Shown: in pieces, positions 36,107-47,968 of the stretch
Layout: every line of letters begins with the position of its first letter
Numbering within the stretch: position 1 is the first letter of the stretch
Assembly: GCA_030847615.1 (NCBI GenBank)
Contig: JAUMIR010000005.1
Coordinates: 164,576,596 to 164,640,595 of the forward strand
Reading direction: 5' to 3'
Length of the DNA stretch: 64,000 bases
Source of the DNA: Gambelia wislizenii
Taxonomy: Eukaryota > Chordata > Lepidosauria > Squamata > Crotaphytidae
Notes under the pieces: model-generated
Databases searched by the model: none
What the model saw: the letters and a program-made list of their open reading frames with translations, nothing else
Told to the model about the DNA's origin: nothing
Made by a program: the position numbers and the translations under genes

Positions 36107-36499
36107 TATGTAATATAATCATTCCTCTCCCTCTATAAATTACATCTTACACTTCTTTTGATAATCAAATTATACCAATTTTCAAAACCCACAATTATCA
36201 ATTCATTTTCATTTGTTCCCAAAGAGTCTATCAGTGGTTTCCAATCTTTTAACACCCTTTCTTCTTCTTAGTATATAATCCTACACTCTTCCATCTTTGG
36301 GCATATAACAGTCTTGCTGCTGTGATCATATACTGAAGTAATATTCCATGGTTCTTTTCCAATTGTTCATCCATAAGTCCCAGAAGAAACAGGTCTGATT
36401 TTAATTGTATGCTACTCTTTAAAATTCTCTGCATCAAAGTGTGTATTTTCACCCAGAATTTTTTGACATTTTAACAAGTCCACCACATATGATAAAAGA

Positions 36500-36755
36500 A
36501 CCTTTGTTTTAAGATGCAGTAATGAAGAAACCAGACACAATAAAGATACCAAACATATAGCTGGATTGTAAAGGGCCACTTTTATTTAGCTATAACCTAT
36601 TTAACTCCTTTCTGAGAGATATGCAATGGGGCAGCAACATAGTGTGGGAATAGTTGGGGTAGCAGGTTAGCTCCAAACCCCCCTCCCCAAACTCCCTTGG
36701 GGAAAAACACCTGAACCCCAGGGGGAACCCATAAGCTGTTTTGTTCCGCAGTCAG
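36500..36755 (-). other. Unassigned insertion in L1
   Basis: This block separates L1 ORF2 segments. On the minus strand it has an AATAAA signal within GCTAAATAAAAGTGGCCC and later TTTATTGTGTCTGGTTTC, like the end of an LTR or other polyadenylated insert. Boundaries and family are unknown; some L1 sequence is missing at the site. Confidence 0.4.
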
Positions 36756-37108
36756 CCCCTTTGACCACGTCCTTTCCCATTGTCCCAGTTTTATATTATA
36801 TCCAAAATTCTTGGCCCATTTTATCATGCAATCTTTCACTTGTTCTCCTTCCCTATCAGCTTTCAACAATAATTTATACATTTTACCAACCACGTGTTCA
36901 TCATTTGTACATAAGTGCAATTCAAACTGATTTGTTTTGTTCAAAACCATAATTATTTTTGTCCATCTTAAATCTTTCAAATAATTGCAACTAAGAGAAC
37001 CACTGAAAGCTATATCCACCAATAATGGTTCATTTGTTTCAATTGTGTATTCTCCTTAGCAATTTCCAAACAAATCCTAGTATTTTAACCATTTCTCTTT
37101 TCCTGTTA

Positions 37109-37190
37109 TAGTGAGTCCTCAGTATCTATAGAGGTTTGGTTCCAGGACCCCCTGTGGATAGCAAAAAAGAACAGGGATGCTCAAGTCAGT
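37109..37190. mobile_element. Tigger-like MITE, left part
   Basis: GTGAGTCCTCAGTATCTATA GAGG and GGTTCCAGGACCCCCTGTGG are the left end of a MER2-like Tigger MITE. It is cut at 37190-37191 by the next element; the continuation after 37838 is short or decayed. Confidence 0.65.
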
Positions 37191-37191
37191 A

Positions 37192-37837
37192 CAGTTGCCC
37201 CTCCACATTCATGAACTTATTATTCTCGGTTTTGAATATTTGTGGGTTTTGGGAGGGCCCCCTGCCCTCCCAAAAGCAGTGACACGGGGCCTCTGGAGGC
37301 CCCGTTAAGGCCTTGGGTGGGAGGGGGGAGGGCCGGGGAGGAGATCATGGGGCCTCCGGAGCATCTCTAGAGGCCCCATGAAGGCCTGGGGAGGGAGGGG
37401 GGGAGGGCCGGGGAGGAGATCATGGGGCCTCCAGGGATGCTATGGAGGCCTCATGAAGGCCTTGGGTGGGTGGGGGAGAGGGCCGGGGAGGTGTTCATGG
37501 GGCCTCCGGAGACACTCTGGAGGCCCCATGAAGGCCTGGGGAGGGAGGGGGAGGGCCGGGGAGGTGATCATGGGGCCTCCGGAGACGCTACGGAGGCCCC
37601 ATGAAGGCCTGGGGAGGGAGGGGGAGGGCCGGGAGGTGATCATGGGGCCTCCGGAGACACTACGGAGGCCCCATGAAGGCCTTGGGTGGGAGGGGGAGGC
37701 GGGGGAAAGCGACTATGGGGCCTCCGGAGGCCCCGTGGTTGCTTTGGCGGGGGCGGGGGAGAGTTGTTATTCACAGATTTTTTTGCATTCGTGGGGGTCT
37801 GGGGAACCTAACCCCCACCAATGTGAAGGGATGATTG
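37192..37837. mobile_element. Tigger-like MITE with GC-rich cargo
   Basis: Begins CAGTTGCCCCTCCACATTCA and ends with the complementary CCAATGTGAAGGGATGATTG. TA lies on both sides (37190-37191 and 37838-37839). The core is an approximately 73-bp minisatellite. Confidence 0.8.
37345..37745. repeat. 73-bp GC-rich minisatellite
   Basis: Units start with (C)ATGGGGCCTCCGGAG at about 37345, 37421, 37496, 37569, 37641 and 37713, giving periods of 72-76 bp. Each unit holds an inner palindrome (GGGGCCTCC...GGAGGCCCC). The long reading frames across it are a by-product of the repeat and its GC content. Confidence 0.9.
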
Positions 37838-37839
37838 TA

Positions 37840-38854
37840 TTTAAAATTTAAAATTACCTGCAATCAACTGCACCCAGGGTGAGAAGTGGTCCCAGGACAG
37901 CAGCAGAGGCAGAAGCAGCAAGGCCCAGGCACCAGGGACACATTCTTCTTGCTTCAGCTGTGGCGATTCTCTTCTTTCCTTCAAAAGGCAGAAGCAGCAG
38001 CTGGCATTCAGAAAGCAGGAACAATGTGTGCCTAGCATCAGAGATTGCCGCCACTGCTGCCTCCCCCCTCCCCGCTGATGGAAGTCAATCCCAGTAAGGG
38101 GTTAGTAGGGGATAATCATTATAGAAAAGTAATAGGTAAGGAAGTATCAGAAGTTCCAAATTCTAGAATCATCCTGCTGTATCATCTTATATTCATTAAT
38201 GAGAGAAGCAGTTTAAATTTAATTTTTACTCAGTGAAAATTATTTCAATGGTATTATAGTTGTAGCTCATCCTTTCAGTATTTGGTACTTTGCCACAGCT
38301 AAACTGTGTCACCAAAATTCTGGAAGTTTGACAAGGTCCTATTAATTGTTAAGAAGTAAAGCTGCAACATGTTTATGCATACCATATCAGTGTCAGTGCA
38401 TGTCTTTGAGTATGATTGTATTTCATTAATCATCTTCCAGATATATTTAAGGGTGGGAGAAAACTTGCACTGAATCCCGGGATACTTTCTGGCTCCATTT
38501 TAAAGTCAGTGAAGTTCAGGGACAAAAATCCTTGGTGTACAGAGCATTTGAGGATATAGAATGAAGGGTATTCCACAGTTCTCAAAAATGCATAAGAATA
38601 AAGCATTTGTTGACGTCCATTATTTCTGAGAACTCAACAACTCTACTTTTCTTCAGTGAAATGTAACCAGCATAACCAATCAACATAACTTTTGTGTCCT
38701 AAACTTACAACCATTTGTTATTCCCAATTGAAAACAAAATAAACATGGTGAATGCCCCAAAATAAGACAAGACCTGAAGCAAAGCAGCTGGGTATATTTG
38801 TTGTAGCAAAAATCTATAAAGGAGATAAAAATATTTGTTAGAAATGTGAAACTT
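37840..38854. other. Unassigned sequence
   Basis: GC-rich stretch with AGCAGC/GGCAGAAGCAGCA motifs at 37885-38090, possibly the core of another MITE, then AT-rich sequence with no feature. Confidence 0.4.
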
Positions 38855-39039
38855 ACAAGGGAATGTTCTACTCTTTGTGGTGGACATGTGAGAAGGCAAA
38901 GAAATTTTGGGGACAGATATGCATGGTGATACAAGAAACTTTAAGTATGAAATTTTCAATGAATCTGGAGATGTTTTTGTTAGGCATACCAGATGAAGAG
39001 ACCAAGATCACAAACTATAGAATACTGCATTATATGATA

Positions 39040-39854
39040 CAATTGGCCCTCTGCACCCACAGATTCTGTATCCATGGATTCAACCATCCACGGCTTGAAA
39101 ATATTCCTTCCTACTCCATCCCTCAAAAAAACCAAAAAGCAAATCTTGATTTTGCCATTTTATATAAGGGGCAACATTTTACTATGCCATTGTCTTAAGG
39201 ATATGGAGATGCACTCTCAGATAACAGAGATTAAGTCTTGTCAAACCAATCCTTTTTATACTTTTGCACACCACTGTACTTATCTTTGCCAGGATACATG
39301 GTGGAGCTAATGAATACTAAATTGAGGATAGTCCTTACACTGGCATTTCCTTCCACTAGCAGTCCAGATAGGACAATATAGGAGTCTACCTATCAAAGAT
39401 AGAGTATGTGGATGTAACTCTGTTTCAGTTGAAGACTTAACCCATGTTCTGCTTGAATGTTCCATGTATAATGACCTTAGAAATACTTACATTTTTCCTC
39501 TGTTAAAATTGTTTAAGGGCTTTTCATCTCATGCCAAGGTTTTCTTTTTGTTATGTAATGCTAAAAAATTGTATCCTTTAGAATTTCTAAATTCTTAGCT
39601 AAGGCTATGCAATTGCATTCTACACAGTTGAGAATGGGTTTGCAACGTGTCCCTACCCATGAAGCTCAACTATTTCTACCGTAATTTTGTTTTATTTGTT
39701 TTTTACATTTGTGTAAGCTGGCTGCTTGCTTGAAACACAATAAATGACTGACTTACTATGCCATTGTATATATTGGGACAAGCATCCACAGATTTTGGTA
39801 TCCACGGGGGTGTGTGTGTGGAACCAAACCCCAGCTGATATCAAGGGCCCACTG
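39040..39854. mobile_element. Tigger-like MITE in L1
   Basis: Left end CAATTGGCCCTCTGCACCC, right end complementary to ATATCAAGGGCCCACTG. TA duplicates lie at 39038-39039 and 39855-39856. Without its own insertion (39194-39752) it would be about 240 bp, like the copy at 35880. Confidence 0.88.
39194..39752 (+). mobile_element. LINE 3' end with 15-bp TSD
   Basis: Flanked by perfect 15-bp repeats TTACTATGCCATTGT (39179-39193 and 39753-39767), proving retrotransposition into the MITE. The insert ends AAACACAATAAATGACTGAC. A frame near 39400-39480 reads CGCNSVSVEDLTHVLLECSM, a Cys/His-rich block found downstream of reverse transcriptase in several LINE clades. The clade is undetermined. Confidence 0.8.
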
Positions 39855-40280
39855 TACTAGCAGCCAGAATAATCTATGCGCAAAAGTAGAAAACAGTGGA
39901 GATACCTACAATAGGAGACTGGTTTATACAGTAAAAGCAATTAAACTGGCTGAAATAAACAAACTGACTGTATTAAAAAGAAATCCATAGGGAAAAAAAT
40001 AAAAAGGACTAGGGACCATTTCTAAACTACATGAAAAAGAAATAAGGAATAGCTATGCTCCTGGGATTTGAATAATGAAGATTTTGTATCAGGAATAATA
40101 GCTGGAAAATTAAATGATATTAGGTATTTATTAGGGGGAAATGGTTTTGATATTTACATCAAAGTTTTCAGTTGGCAGAGTGGGAAGTCAAAATGAAGTG
40201 TATATGTAGATAAAAGAAACATGGGGTAAAATATTGTCTGTCTGAATGCAGAGTGTGTATAAGTGCTTGTAATTTGTATA

Positions 40281-40791
40281 CAGTCCCTTCATATTAATGG
40301 GGATTAGGGGCAAAGACCCCCACGAAAAGTAAAAAAAACACACAAATAAAACTAGACCTCACAGAACTCCTCTGCCACCACCCTCACCTTCACTTGCCCT
40401 GTCACCGCCACCATGCAGCCACCGCTGCCGTCACCCCCACCATGCCCCACCAGCTGAGCACAATGCCCCAGCAGCTGCTCCCACTCCAAACGAGCCAAGC
40501 CCCAGGAGAAAGGGGAGTTGGGTGCTTTAGACCTGAACTCCCCACTCTCCCAGGGCTTGGATCCCCACCCCAAATGGAGCCAACCCCTGAAGCAGCTGGA
40601 GTTCCTTCTCTTCCCTTGCCTCTCAGCCACCGCCACCGCCTCTGAGTAAAAGAGGCAGCCAAGGAGGCTGCTGCTCTCTCAGCATCCTCATCGCTGTAGT
40701 CCCCCTGGACGGGGAGGGGGAGGAGAAGGAGGACAAACCGCGAATACATAAAACTGCCAAATTCAAAGCCACGAATATGAAGGGACAACTG
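40281..40791. mobile_element. Tigger-like MITE with GC-rich cargo
   Basis: Begins CAGTCCCTTCATATTAATGG and ends ACGAATATGAAGGGACAACTG-type sequence, with TA before the left end. The core is GC-rich and contains CTTGCCCTGTCACCGCCACC ATG, which has a near-identical counterpart near 62070 in the element at 61845. It is non-coding: frames are long only because of composition. Confidence 0.75.
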
Positions 40792-41704
40792 TGGTGTGTA
40801 CGTATTAATGTGTGTAGTAGGTATTAATGATAAAATTGATATATTTTAAAATATATATTTGTTGTAGATAGATCTGTTTCTTTACGTATTTCTTTATTTT
40901 ATTTTATTTATCTGTTCAGTCCACTGATTATGTGATACAGAATGTTTTTTATTTTCTGCAAAAAGCAGTTCAAGGGTTTCCAGCACTGTTTCCTTGACTG
41001 TGTCCTTCTTTAGCCGTCGGTGCTCCCAAACGATGTTTCTCACTGTTCCATGATGAACTGCCTAAGGATGTCTGCATAAAGTCTCTCCATCCTGCCTCTC
41101 AGGACATCAATATCTCTGCTTAGGTCTTCCAGGAGAAGATGAAATGAGTGTGTCCTTGCTTCCCTCCTATTTTGGGTTGTTTGAATCACCTTTGGGATTT
41201 TCCTTATCTATTTCTGAATCATATATCAACCACAAAATACCATGGGACATTTTTGTTCCAATAGTTTACATTGTGTGGGACCAAAACAAAACAAAGCCCA
41301 GCCTCTCAAATGGCATAATACAATAGATTTGTTGAGACAAAGTCATAAAATGCCTTCCTTGTAGATCTAACTGTTTTGGAATTCTGCAGCAACCCATGAC
41401 TCTGAGGTACTAAATACTCCATCTGCTAGGATGTGTGTTAAGTTCTACATTATTCTGGGCCTTTGCAGTTTGCTCTATGTTATTCTCTTACTGTAGACAT
41501 CTGAAGTAAGGACACTGGAAATAAGTTGTCCAGAGGGTATTTGAATATGCTGTCAAGCCACCAGGTGCCTGAAGAGAATTCAGGTACCTTCTTGATGTTT
41601 TTAATTTCTTTAAATCCTCAAATGCTTCTTTGTCATTACTAATTATTCATGCTTTTAAATGTTTTTAGTTGCTACAATTAGCATAGGGCATTAAAAAAAG
41701 AAAA
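40792..41704. other. No recognised feature
   Basis: AT-rich start, possibly the end of the L1 3' UTR, then unassigned sequence. Confidence 0.4.
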
Positions 41705-41922
41705 AGCTAGCATGGTGTAGTGGTTTGAGCAGTGAACTCTGGAGAGTAGGGGTTTGGATCCCTGCTTGGCCATGAAAACCCACTGGGTGACCTTGCACAA
41801 ATCACACAATCTCAGAGGAGTGCAAAGGTAAACCCCCTCTGAACAAATCTTGCCAAGAAAACTCTGTGATAGGATTGGCTTAAGGTCACCAGATGTTGGA
41901 AACAACTTGAAGGCTCACAACA
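41705..41922 (+). mobile_element. tRNA-derived SINE with BovB-like tail
   Basis: GCTAGCATGGTGTAGTGGTT, AACCCACTGGGTGACCTTGC and the end AACAACTTGAAGGCTCACAA give head, body and tail of the family at 2925. The B box is weakened. Confidence 0.85.
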
Positions 41923-42415
41923 AAATTTTAAATAGCCTTAAGGCTATAAATCCAGGGTCTAAAATAGCAGGCAATCAGGTTTGTGAAAAATGCTAAATCT
42001 TTGTGAACAAAAAATAAATAAACTGAATCACTTGGATCTGAGACAGGCCATGTCTCTGTATTTTCTGCATGACCTTGAATGTTAAAGGGAAGATCATGTT
42101 AAGTCTTCGTATTCAAGGTGAATGTTAACTAATCTATGGTTTGTGGCTGGAAAGAAATGTACAAATTATGCTCTACCGGGCTCGCTGAGAATATTCTGAG
42201 ATAGGTATGTTGTGCTCCACGTATTTCTTGAACTCTAGTAATACTTCCCCTTAGTGATGACATATTATTTGTCATACAATTCAAGTGACCTAGTGAAGAT
42301 TAATCTAGAAATAAACATGCCCTAGTAAGACCTGTTTGTATTACCTTTGGTGAGGCTTTGAGATTGAAAGTTCTTCGTAGCAGCCTAGTGATTGGGTGAG
42401 GTTATGTTTATTTTT

Positions 42416-42513
42416 AGAATGCTGTTTGGTGTTTCTGTTCAGAATGATGTAGAATAGCATTTCTAGAATGCTGTTTGGTGTTTCTTTTCAGAATGATGTA
42501 GAATAACATTTCC
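42416..42513. repeat. 49-bp tandem duplication
   Basis: AGAATGCTGTTTGGTGTTTC followed by TTCAGAATGATGTAGAATA occurs twice with a period of 49 bp and very few differences, suggesting a recent local duplication. Nothing else is assignable in 41923-43087. Confidence 0.9.
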
Positions 42514-43087
42514 CAAATCAATTGGAAATGGATTTCCACAGTTGCACATGTTGGAATAAGAGTGGCCACCTGGGTAAATTTTAGTTCAAATGTTCCCAAG
42601 GAAAAATTGTTTAGCTCTTTATTTAGAATAGTTACAGAATAATCCTATAGACTTATTATGCCAGGAAGAAGAGAGACATGCTGCTGCTGTGCCAGGGAAA
42701 GAACCATCATCCCGGCTCAGCCTGGAAAGGGAGTGGGAAATCACATCACACAAAAATGCAAAAGTTGTATAAAAATGGCAGATTTTCCTTGCTTTCCTAG
42801 GAACAAATTCCAGGAAAATCATAATGATGGGTATTTGCCATTAACACATAGAGTGAGCAAGTGAACCTACAGTGATGAAGATGGACCTTTACCACATGCT
42901 CCTTGTATCAATCCCTCATCCCACAAACACCATAGTAACTCTAGTCATTTAAAACCATCTAGCCTCTCTGCTAGGGAAGAAAAAGTGATTTTAGCAATTT
43001 ATAAAGCACCTGCAGCTTAGGTTCTGACAAATAATTTATGTTTGAAAGCTATTAAACTGTGTTTTTCTATACATGAGGGACTTTGTC

Positions 43088-43290
43088 ACACTCTACTATG
43101 ATTCCACTTTAACTACCATGGTAACATCCTATGGAATCCTGGGATTGGCAGTTTAGGAAGGGCCATTTACAATTATCAGGCTGAAAGTTCCTCTAGTGCC
43201 TCTGGCCAAAGTACAACCCCAGGAGTACACAGGGTGCAGCTGTGTCAGTTGAAGTAGAATCGTAGTGTTGTAATGTTGTAGTATGACAGG
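43088..43290. mobile_element. Palindromic hAT-like MITE
   Basis: CTACTATGATTCCACTTTAA CTACCATGG on the left and GTTGAAGTAGAATCGTAGTG on the right are complementary. The interior ATCCTATGGAATCCTGGGAT is shared with fold-back MITEs common in squamates. 43291-44263 shows nothing assignable. Confidence 0.6.
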
Positions 43291-44276
43291 GCCCAGGTAT
43301 GCCTGCTCTCTCCAGTTCTCTATAATTTAACCTTAGAACTGATTGTGCATAGACAAAAAAGTACTACCACTGTAAGTCAGGAATACAAAATTGTTCTATT
43401 TGCTGATGATGGCATATTTTTTCTTCCAAACCTACAAAAATCTGTCCAATGTCATTCTAATGGACCAACAATTTTGGTCACCCTTTGGCTTTAATCACCA
43501 AAATATTTATGCCTACTGCAGATACAAGGTTCTGGAAGCTTAAAGCAAGATTTTAAATTCAGAAATGGACTAAAATACAGCTACTATAAGTCTGTTACTG
43601 AGTGTGGTTAAACTTGGTTCAATATACCTCTGCCACCCATCAACTTACAGCCCTAGAGTGAGGGCTGCTAAATAGACTCAAACAGTAGTTATATACCTGC
43701 AGGGTTCAGAACTATTTGCACATAGCTTACTATCGAGGATAATATTCACATTCTTACTGCCCATAATTCTGTTATGTGAACAAAATCTGTGTAGGGAAGG
43801 GCATAACTATAACATTTCTTCCTCCCTCCCCCAAGTGTGCTTAAGCATGGTATTGTAACAAAATTGGTCTAGATGCACTAAGTGCAACCTACCTTTTAAG
43901 CCCATTTTTAAATTAGTACAAACAGTCTCTGCTCTACATGCATCATATAGGTTAGTTCCCAAGGCAGCTTTTTAAGGTGCAGTGGCATTGGACCCTAACT
44001 TAGACCATACAGGGAACAGATGGAACATAGAATTAACTATCAAATTAAATTTTTTACATTTGAAAGTAGCCTTGCCGTTGACATGAATAATCTGTATTAT
44101 ATGCTAGGCTGTTGTTAATATGTATTAATCATATCAGAGACCATTTCATTTTCATAGAAGACTGAACATTTTATAAAATGGGAAACATTTTGGCATAAAA
44201 TTCAATCTTTGGTCAAGGGTCTGAGTATGCTAAAATGCCAGGGTTATAAACCAAGGGAAAGAAAATAATAAATAAT

Positions 44277-44500
44277 TGTTGTTGTTGTGTGCCTTCAAGT
44301 CATTTCTAACTAAGGCAATCCTATTACAGGGTTTTCTTGGCAAAATTTGTTCAGAGGGCCCTTGCCTTTCTCTGAGGCTGAAAGAATGTAACTTTTCCAA
44401 GGTCATCCAGTGGGTTTCCACATCTGAGTGGGAATTAGAACTTTGGTGTCTCAGTGTCCTAGTCCAATACTCAAACCACTACACCATGCTGGCTCTGATG
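44277..44500 (-). mobile_element. tRNA-derived SINE, intact ends
   Basis: On the plus strand it reads tail first: GTTGTGTGCCTTCAAGTCAT, then CCAGTGGGTTTCCACATCTG, then CACTACACCATGCTGGCTC. Perfect 13-bp duplications AATAATAAATAAT lie at 44264-44276 and 44501-44513. This is the best-preserved insertion of the family here. Confidence 0.92.
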
Positions 44501-44811
44501 AATAATAAATAATGCCTCCACTAAACTGCTGATAAAACCTTAGTAATAAACACCATCACAAGGATCAGTTCTTCTTTCATATTAATATCAGGTTTCAGAT
44601 AATAATAATAAATTTAAAAATCACATTTTGACATGAACATGCCAAAGTCTAAAACATGTTTCATTCTTCTGAGTGTCAGACACATGCTGCTTATAACTTA
44701 CCAGGAGAGGTCTTCCACTTTTACCAATGTAAAAAGAATTATACTCCCCTTACTTAACTTTGTAAGTATATAAGCACAATACTGGGAAATCAATTCTCTC
44801 ACAGTGAAGTC

Positions 44812-45245
44812 GAAGGCTTTCACGGCCGGCATCCATAGATTTTCCTTGGGTTTTTTTTCAGGCTGTGAGGCTGTGTTCTGGAAGAGTTTCTTTCTGACAT
44901 TTCACCTGCATCTGTGACTGGCATCTTCAGAGAATGGTTGGGTAGGTGTGTGTGTGGAGTTTATATGCTGTGAACCCCTGTGGAGTATATGTAAATTTGT
45001 GTAGTGTTTGTTTGGCTAATGGTTGGTTGATGGGCAATTAAAAACCATCCATCAACTAACCATTAACCAAACAGACAATACACAAATTTACATATACTCC
45101 ACAGGGATTCACAGCATATAAACTCCACACACACACCTACCCAACCATTCTCTGAAGATGCCAGCCACAGATGCAGGCGAAACATCAGAAAGAAACTCTT
45201 CCAGAACACGGCCTCAAAGCCCAGAAAAAAACCAAGGAAAATCTA
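44812..45245. mobile_element. Penelope-like palindrome
   Basis: Left arm 44812 to about 45030 begins GAAGTCGAAGGCTTTCACGG and is inverted in the right arm (about 45045-45245). The centre keeps only a few bases, so the internal coding region is gone. The arms match those of the element at 26373-27165. Confidence 0.75.
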
Positions 45246-46718
45246 ATTCTTTCACAGTTCCTAAGCCTGCATCTGGTTTCTAAAGAGTTCTAGTGCATTT
45301 CTAGATGCTCTACTATAAACTTTCTCATGGCTTCCTCTACGCATGGCTACATTTTCAAATTCAAATTGCCAACTGAAATATTTTCTGTAGAGTCTCCAGT
45401 CTATCCTGTCAGCAAATTGGTGGTTCAGGAAAAACATCACCTTCCTAATCAATATTTCCTTTTGAAGGGATATCAAGTAGTCATCCCTAACCTAGCAACC
45501 ATATTGACAAATGGTCACCCAAGAGGCATAATACTGTTTTAATCCATTTAGTTCATGATCTAATTAATTGAACAGTTTACACAAGTCTACATTTTTCTTT
45601 GCCCACAATGTTCTTATATTATTCTAAACATATTAAATTGTAAAATACATATAAACGCTTGTACTGATATATTATGTCACTTTAAAGTTCCATTGCAATC
45701 AATAACACTACAAGTTACCACATATTTTCAATAATCTATTTTAAAAACCAATAGAAATTTTATTTACGAGAAGTAATTAAAGCTACTACATGTGTGTAGT
45801 TGGTTTGAAGACTCTTGAAGTGTTTCAAATCATATTGGCTACTCTGATTCATTGTGTATTCACTTGAGTGATGCAGTTAAATAAGTGCCTTTATGCATGA
45901 ATTGTTTATATGATTTTGGTTAAGGGCAGGACAGACTCATAATGAAGTACATGAACTCTTTTATCTTTAGTGTGCCTAAGCCTCCTGCATACTGCATAAC
46001 TGCTACCATTCCTATCAGAATAGGTGCCAAATGGAAGAATGGGATATTTTGACCATTACCATATAAAATATTTTGAGTAGCAATGTATATTTGCAGTCAT
46101 TACCATGCTGCTTAAAAAGACATGTACAGTTCTATTTTCAGTTGTGTAAAAGTTAATTCTAGCCTCAAAATATTTTATATAGTAGTCTAGCTCCATTACT
46201 CGGTGTAGCACATTTATTGCTTCTTACATCTTACAACAGTGTACTAGCATATGTTGCAGCTGAATTATTTCACATCATGAACCCTCATTTCATATTGGCC
46301 ATTCCCTAGAAATACTTCTTAGCATTCTTTTTTATATATATTTTAAAAAGTTCTTAACTATTGTAATTTTAACTTGTGATTCTGTTGTGTCCAATGGGCA
46401 TATTTTCCCATTCTGATATTGCTTGATTTGTTACCCCATATTACATCTTTGTGTGCTAACTTCAGCATTTAGTTTAGCTATGATTCTGTGAAGACTGGGG
46501 ACATGCAGAAAATATGGAGCTTTAAAATAATAACAACAACATAAATAAAATTTTGTTGTCTTTCTCCCAATGTTCATGCCAGTCATTTTCCTAAATCATC
46601 TTTAATCCACCTTCACTGTAAACACTGACTGCCCTCCAAAGGGGAAAACAATCAGTAGAGGAATGACTTTTGTAATATGAACACAACAAAACAAAACACA
46701 CACATACCCACACTCACT

Positions 46719-46756
<38 letters not shown>

Positions 46757-47644
46757 CTAGGAAAAATACCTTCTGGGGTATTGCTTCTTATCTACAAAGA
46801 AAGAAGCTATTTAATATTTTAGGTCAGGCTAATCCTCATTGAATGTGCTATTTTCATTCACATAGCAAAAGATGGTAATATAAACAGAATATTAATGCAT
46901 TTGAACAAGCCATTTAGAAAACTGTGAGGACTATTCAAAAGAAATATTAAAAAAATAAAGAAAAAGACAGCTCCATTAACCAGCATATCAGGAAAGAGAA
47001 GAGACACAGATAATGCAGTTATAAATTGTGTTTGAATATTTTTAGCACAACTTTAATTTGTTTGAAGAGGAAGATAAGAAGAATGGAGCATGTTTATTCT
47101 GATTCTGAATTGCATACTTTCCTAGCACATGTGTGTAAACCACATACACACACCTCTGCATTTTGAGTTTATATTGTTCCTTATATTTGAAAATATAAAT
47201 AACTAAGGAAGTGTAGCAGATGCCTTGCTGAGAAGGTGAAAAGAGTTTCTTTATTGCAAGGTAAATTGCTGTAATTTCTCATAGTCAGAGGGTCAGGAGC
47301 TAAGATACTGATCTCATCCACTTACTCAGATAGGACAGTGTTATTGATAAACACCTTGGTACTTACGGTGTCTCCTGAGAATTGATGCCAGTCTTGTATG
47401 CTTGCATCAACAGAACAGCCTCTTCCTTGCTAATCTCTTCACTAACCTTTGTACCTCAGGCAATAGTCTTAAATATCCAATTAATCACACTTTTGTCAAT
47501 ACTATCTAATACATCAGTTTGCTGTCTGACATTTTCTTTTGTTCTAGAAAGGCAGACATAGAGTAAAATAAAATAAAAATAAATAAAAAGAAGTATAAAT
47601 GGAAAAGCTGCATGGTAAATTAAAAATCAACAGTTCTTGTTTTG
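45246..47644. other. Repeat-poor AT-rich stretch
   Basis: 2.4 kb with a (CA)n run at 46722-46752 and (AAATA)n near 47564-47590. No mobile element or exon recognised. Confidence 0.4.
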
Positions 47645-47905
47645 ACTTGTTTGTTGTTAACTGCTGTCAAGTCAACTTTGACTTATGGTGACCCCATGAA
47701 TGAGAGAACTCAAAGTCACCCTATCATCAGCAGCCTTGCTTAGCTCTTGCAGATTCAGGCCATGGCTTCCTTGATTGAGTCTATCCATCTGTAATGGGGT
47801 CTTTCTCTTTCCCTACTGCCTTCTATCTTACCAAGCATTATTGTCTTTTCTAGTGAGTCGTGTCTTCTCATGATATGGCCAAAATATGACAGTTTCAGTT
47901 TAGTC

Positions 47906-47968
47906 TGTCAGGATAGGCAGCCCCTCTGAGCAATCTGTACATGCCCAGAGGGACTGCCTATCCTGACA
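47906..47968 (+). repeat. Shortened LTR-like hairpin
   Basis: 63 bp with 15-bp inverted ends (TGTCAGGATAGGCAG and CTGCCTATCCTGACA). The first 48 bp are the reverse complement of the last 48 bp of the right LTR, with one or two changes. It is probably an internally deleted LTR. Confidence 0.65.

Larger units (their letters stand above)
35690..37085 (-). pseudogene. L1 LINE ORF2 C-terminus and 3' UTR
   Basis: Reading right to left, 37022-36770 encodes VVGKMYKLLLKADREGEQVK DCMIKWAKNFGYNI. 36500-36249 encodes IHTLMQRILKSSIQLK...FLLGLMDEQLEKNHGILLQY MITAARLLYAQRWKSVG. Both are late ORF2 segments of squamate L1; the second lies just after the Cys-rich FHMWWTC block, seen as YHMWWTC near 36490. The 3' UTR follows and ends near 35690 with AATAAAATTACTGAGG. 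The 5' part (endonuclease and reverse transcriptase) is absent. Two insertions break the copy: a Tigger-like MITE at 35880-36106 and an unassigned block at about 36500-36755. Confidence 0.8.
38855..40278 (+). pseudogene. L1 LINE ORF2 remnant, interrupted
   Basis: 38855-39039 encodes FYSLWWTCEKAKKFWGQICM followed by FLLGIPDEETKITNYRILHY MI, the late ORF2 block of squamate L1. The frame resumes after the insertion at about 39857 with the counterpart of TAARIIYAQ, then a stop-ridden C-terminus (GDWFIQ...LNWLK) and 3' UTR. A Tigger-like MITE at 39040-39854 splits the coding sequence exactly between MI and TAAR. A second one at 40281 lies in or just after the 3' UTR. The reverse-transcriptase domain is absent. 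Confidence 0.8.

Noticed and set aside
37345..37745. CRISPR-like array
   Set aside because: Units are directly tandem with no unique spacers, and the sequence is vertebrate.
37378..37851. 157-codon reading frame rich in G, R and W
   Set aside because: It runs through a 73-bp GC-rich minisatellite inside a MITE; the repeat pattern and composition explain it.
40402..40788. 128-codon minus-strand frame
   Set aside because: Lies wholly in the GC-rich core of a Tigger-like MITE; no protein motif.
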